Shown here: in pieces, positions 3,781 through 5,855 of the stretch
Layout: every line of letters begins with the position of its first letter
How positions within the stretch are numbered: the stretch's first letter is position 1
NCBI GenBank assembly: GCA_934589225.1
Contig: CAKTNS010000074.1
Coordinates: 1-5,855, forward strand
Direction of reading: 5' to 3'
From: an uncultured Oscillospiraceae bacterium
Lineage (GTDB): Bacteria > Bacillota > Clostridia > Oscillospirales > Oscillospiraceae
DNA length: 5,855 bases
Made by a program: the position numbers and the translations under genes
Notes under the pieces: model-generated
What the model saw: the letters and a program-made list of their open reading frames with translations, nothing else
Database searches by the model: none
What the model was told of the DNA's origin: nothing

Positions 3781-5855
3781 TTGGCAAGAAAATTTAAAAC
3801 GATGGACGGCAATACCGCTGCCGCCCATGTCAGCTATGCCTTTACTGAGGTTGCTGGCATTTACCCCATCACCCCCTCCAGCCCCATGGCCGACAACGTT
3901 GACCAGTGGTCCGCTGCTGGCCGCAAGAACATCTTTGGCGACACCGTAAAGGTCGTTGAGATGCAGTCTGAGGCAGGTGCTGCCGGTACCGTTCACGGCT
4001 CTCTGGCCGCCGGTGCCCTGACCACCACCTACACTGCTTCCCAGGGCCTGCTGCTGATGATCCCCAACATGTACAAGATCGCCGGCGAACTGCTGCCCTG
4101 CGTGTTCCATGTTTCCGCACGTACCGTAGCTGCTCAGGCTCTGAACATCTTTGGTGATCACTCCGACGTTTACGCCTGCCGTCAGACCGGCTTCGCCATG
4201 CTGTGCGAGACCAACGTTCAGGAAGTTATGGACCTGGGCGCTGTAGCACACCTGGCCGCCATTGAAGGCCGCGTTCCCTTCATCAACTTCTTCGACGGTT
4301 TCCGTACCTCCCATGAGATCCAGAAGATCGCCATCTGGGACTACGAGGACCTGAAGGACATGGTGAATATGGACGCCGTTGCCGCTTTCCGTGCCCACTC
4401 CCTGAACCCCGAGCGCCCCGCTATGCGTGGCTCCCACGAGAACGACGACATCTTCTTCCAGCACCGTGAGGCCTCCAACAAGTACTACAATGCCCTGCCC
4501 GCAGTGGTCGAGAAGTACATGGCCAAGGTCAATGAGAAGCTGGGCACCAACTATCAGCTGTTCAACTACTACGGCGCTCCCGATGCCGACCGCGTGATCG
4601 TAGCCATGGGCTCCATCAACGACGTGGCTGAGGAAGTCATCGACTACCTGAACGCCCACGGCGAGAAGGTTGGCCTGGTCAAGGTCCGTCTGTTCCGTCC
4701 GTTCTGCCCCGAGAAGCTGCTGGCTGCCATCCCCGCCACCGCCAAGAAGATCGCTGTTCTGGACCGCACCAAGGAGCCCGGCTCCCAGGGCGAGCCTCTG
4801 TACCAGGATGTTGTCATGGCTCTGGCCAAGGCCGGCCTGCACGACGTGACCGTTATCGGCGGCCGTTACGGTCTGGGCTCTAAGGACACCCATCCCGCTT
4901 CCGTATTCGCCATCTACGAAGAGCTGGCTAAGGAAGCTCCCAAGCACGAGTTCACCGTGGGCATCGTTGACGACGTGACCCACCTGTCCCTGGACGAGAA
5001 GGTTTCCCCCAACACCGCTGCTGAGGGCACCATCGAGTGCAAGTTCTGGGGCCTGGGCGGCGACGGCACCGTTGGCGCCAACAAGAACTCCATCAAAATC
5101 ATCGGTGACCACACCGACAAGTACGTACAGGCTTACTTCCAGTACGACTCCAAGAAGACCGGCGGCGTGACCGTTTCCCACCTGCGTTTCGGTGACAAGG
5201 CCATCAAGTCTCCTTACTACATCAACAAGGCCGACTTCGTTGCCTGCCACAACCCCTCCTACATCACCAAGGGCTTCAAGATGGTTCAGGACGTAAAGCC
5301 CGGCGGCGTGTTCCTGATCAACTGCCAGTGGGATATGGCTGAGCTGGAGCATCACCTGGATGCTTCCGCCAAGCGCTACATCGCCAAGAACAACATCCAG
5401 CTCTACACCATCGACGCCATTGACCTGGCCATCAAGGTGGGCATGGGCAAGCGTACCAACACCATCCTGCAGTCTGCTTTCTTCTCTCTGGCCAAGGTCA
5501 TGCCCGCCGAGGAAGCCATCAAGTACATGAAGGATGCTGCTGAGCACTCCTACGCCAAGAAGGGCATGGACGTTGTTGAGAAGAACTGGAACGCCATTGA
5601 CAAGGGCGCCAACGCCTATGTGAAGATCGACGTTCCCGCCTCCTGGGCTGAAGCCGAGGACAACAAGGCTGACGTTCAGCTGGAAGGCCGTCCCGAGACC
5701 GTTAAGGTCGTTAAGAGCATTCTGAACCCCATCGGCAAGATGGATGGTTACAGTCTGCCTGTTTCCGCCTTCGAGGACCTGCCCGACGGTCAGTTCCCCT
5801 TGGGTGCTTCCGCTTACGAGAAGCGCGGCGTTGCCGTTACCGTTCCTCACTGGGA
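3781..5855 (+). CDS. nifJ: Pyruvate:ferredoxin (flavodoxin) oxidoreductase, N-terminal 691 residues
   Basis: The product is a single-chain pyruvate:ferredoxin oxidoreductase. This cytoplasmic enzyme uses thiamine diphosphate and three 4Fe-4S clusters to convert pyruvate and CoA to acetyl-CoA and CO2, passing electrons to ferredoxin or flavodoxin. In order: domain I (about 1-258) with YPITPSS at 28-34 and EMQSEAGAAG at 60-69; domain II (about 259-415) with VRLFRPF and LDRTKEPG; domain III (about 416-627) with GLGGDGTVGANK at 424-435, SHLRFG at 466-471 and ACHNPSY at 488-494; then a linker ending KRGVAVTVPHW. Thr31, Glu64 and Arg114 fall at the same numbers as the pyruvate- and TPP-contacting residues of the Desulfovibrio africanus enzyme, which supports the TTG start. 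Full length is usually about 1,170-1,200 residues. The window edge removes the ferredoxin-like cluster domain and the TPP-binding domain; this is truncation by the window, not a broken gene. After codon 3, Arg codons are CGT or CGC, a sign of high expression. Confidence 0.96.
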   Translation, partial: MARKFKTMDGNTAAAHVSYAFTEVAGIYPITPSSPMADNVDQWSAAGRKNIFGDTVKVVEMQSEAGAAGTVHGSLAAGALTTTYTASQGLLLMIPNMYKIAGELLPCVFHVSARTVAAQALNIFGDHSDVYACRQTGFAMLCETNVQEVMDLGAVAHLAAIEGRVPFINFFDGFRTSHEIQKIAIWDYEDLKDMVNMDAVAAFRAHSLNPERPAMRGSHENDDIFFQHREASNKYYNALPAVVEKYMAKVNEKLGTNYQLFNYYGAPDADRVIVAMGSINDVAEEVIDYLNAHGEKVGLVKVRLFRPFCPEKLLAAIPATAKKIAVLDRTKEPGSQGEPLYQDVVMALAKAGLHDVTVIGGRYGLGSKDTHPASVFAIYEELAKEAPKHEFTVGIVDDVTHLSLDEKVSPNTAAEGTIECKFWGLGGDGTVGANKNSIKIIGDHTDKYVQAYFQYDSKKTGGVTVSHLRFGDKAIKSPYYINKADFVACHNPSYITKGFKMVQDVKPGGVFLINCQWDMAELEHHLDASAKRYIAKNNIQLYTIDAIDLAIKVGMGKRTNTILQSAFFSLAKVMPAEEAIKYMKDAAEHSYAKKGMDVVEKNWNAIDKGANAYVKIDVPASWAEAEDNKADVQLEGRPETVKVVKSILNPIGKMDGYSLPVSAFEDLPDGQFPLGASAYEKRGVAVTVPHW

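Noticed and set aside
3643..5850. A 735-codon minus-strand open frame antisense to nifJ
   Set aside because: The sense strand is unmistakable pyruvate:ferredoxin oxidoreductase. The antisense product is a Gly/Val-rich shadow in the codon-aligned phase.

Overview
This window reads as the chromosome of a GC-rich anaerobic Firmicute, most likely a clostridial gut-type lineage (Oscillospirales-like). That is an inference. It rests on a single-chain pyruvate:ferredoxin oxidoreductase, a rhodanese-less ThiI of the Bacillus/Clostridium type, strong AGGAGG-type ribosome binding sites, and GC-rich codon use next to AT-rich spacers. No species can be named from this sequence alone.

Layout: positions 1-183 are an AT-richer spacer with no gene I can support. 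Positions 184-1933 hold a minus-strand unit: a promoter with a perfect TATAAT box, thiI (tRNA 4-thiouridine synthase), then a stand-alone pncC (NMN deamidase, the CinA C-terminal domain) overlapping thiI by 20 nt, closed by a terminator with a 17-bp perfect stem directly after the pncC stop. Upstream on the same strand, at 2003-3523, is a YifB/ComM-family AAA+ ATPase gene with its own likely promoter and terminator. The T-tract of that terminator almost touches the -35 box of the thiI promoter. A 257-bp divergent spacer separates comM from nifJ on the plus strand. nifJ (3781 to the window edge) encodes the first 691 residues of pyruvate:ferredoxin oxidoreductase, starts with TTG, and is cut just before its ferredoxin-like iron-sulfur domain.

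The genes are housekeeping functions, not one pathway: NAD salvage (PncC), tRNA thiolation and possibly thiamine thiazole synthesis (ThiI), DNA branch migration in recombination (ComM), and central fermentative metabolism (PFOR). nifJ differs from its neighbours in codon use, with nearly all Arg codons CGT/CGC and no TTA, CTA or TCA, as expected for a very highly expressed gene.

I found no mobile element, CRISPR array, RNA gene or clearly novel system. The items most worth a second look are a 15-bp perfect palindrome lying exactly on the nifJ -35 box, the compact terminator/promoter junction between comM and thiI, the overlapping thiI-pncC pair, and very long antisense open frames that codon avoidance in the sense genes explains.
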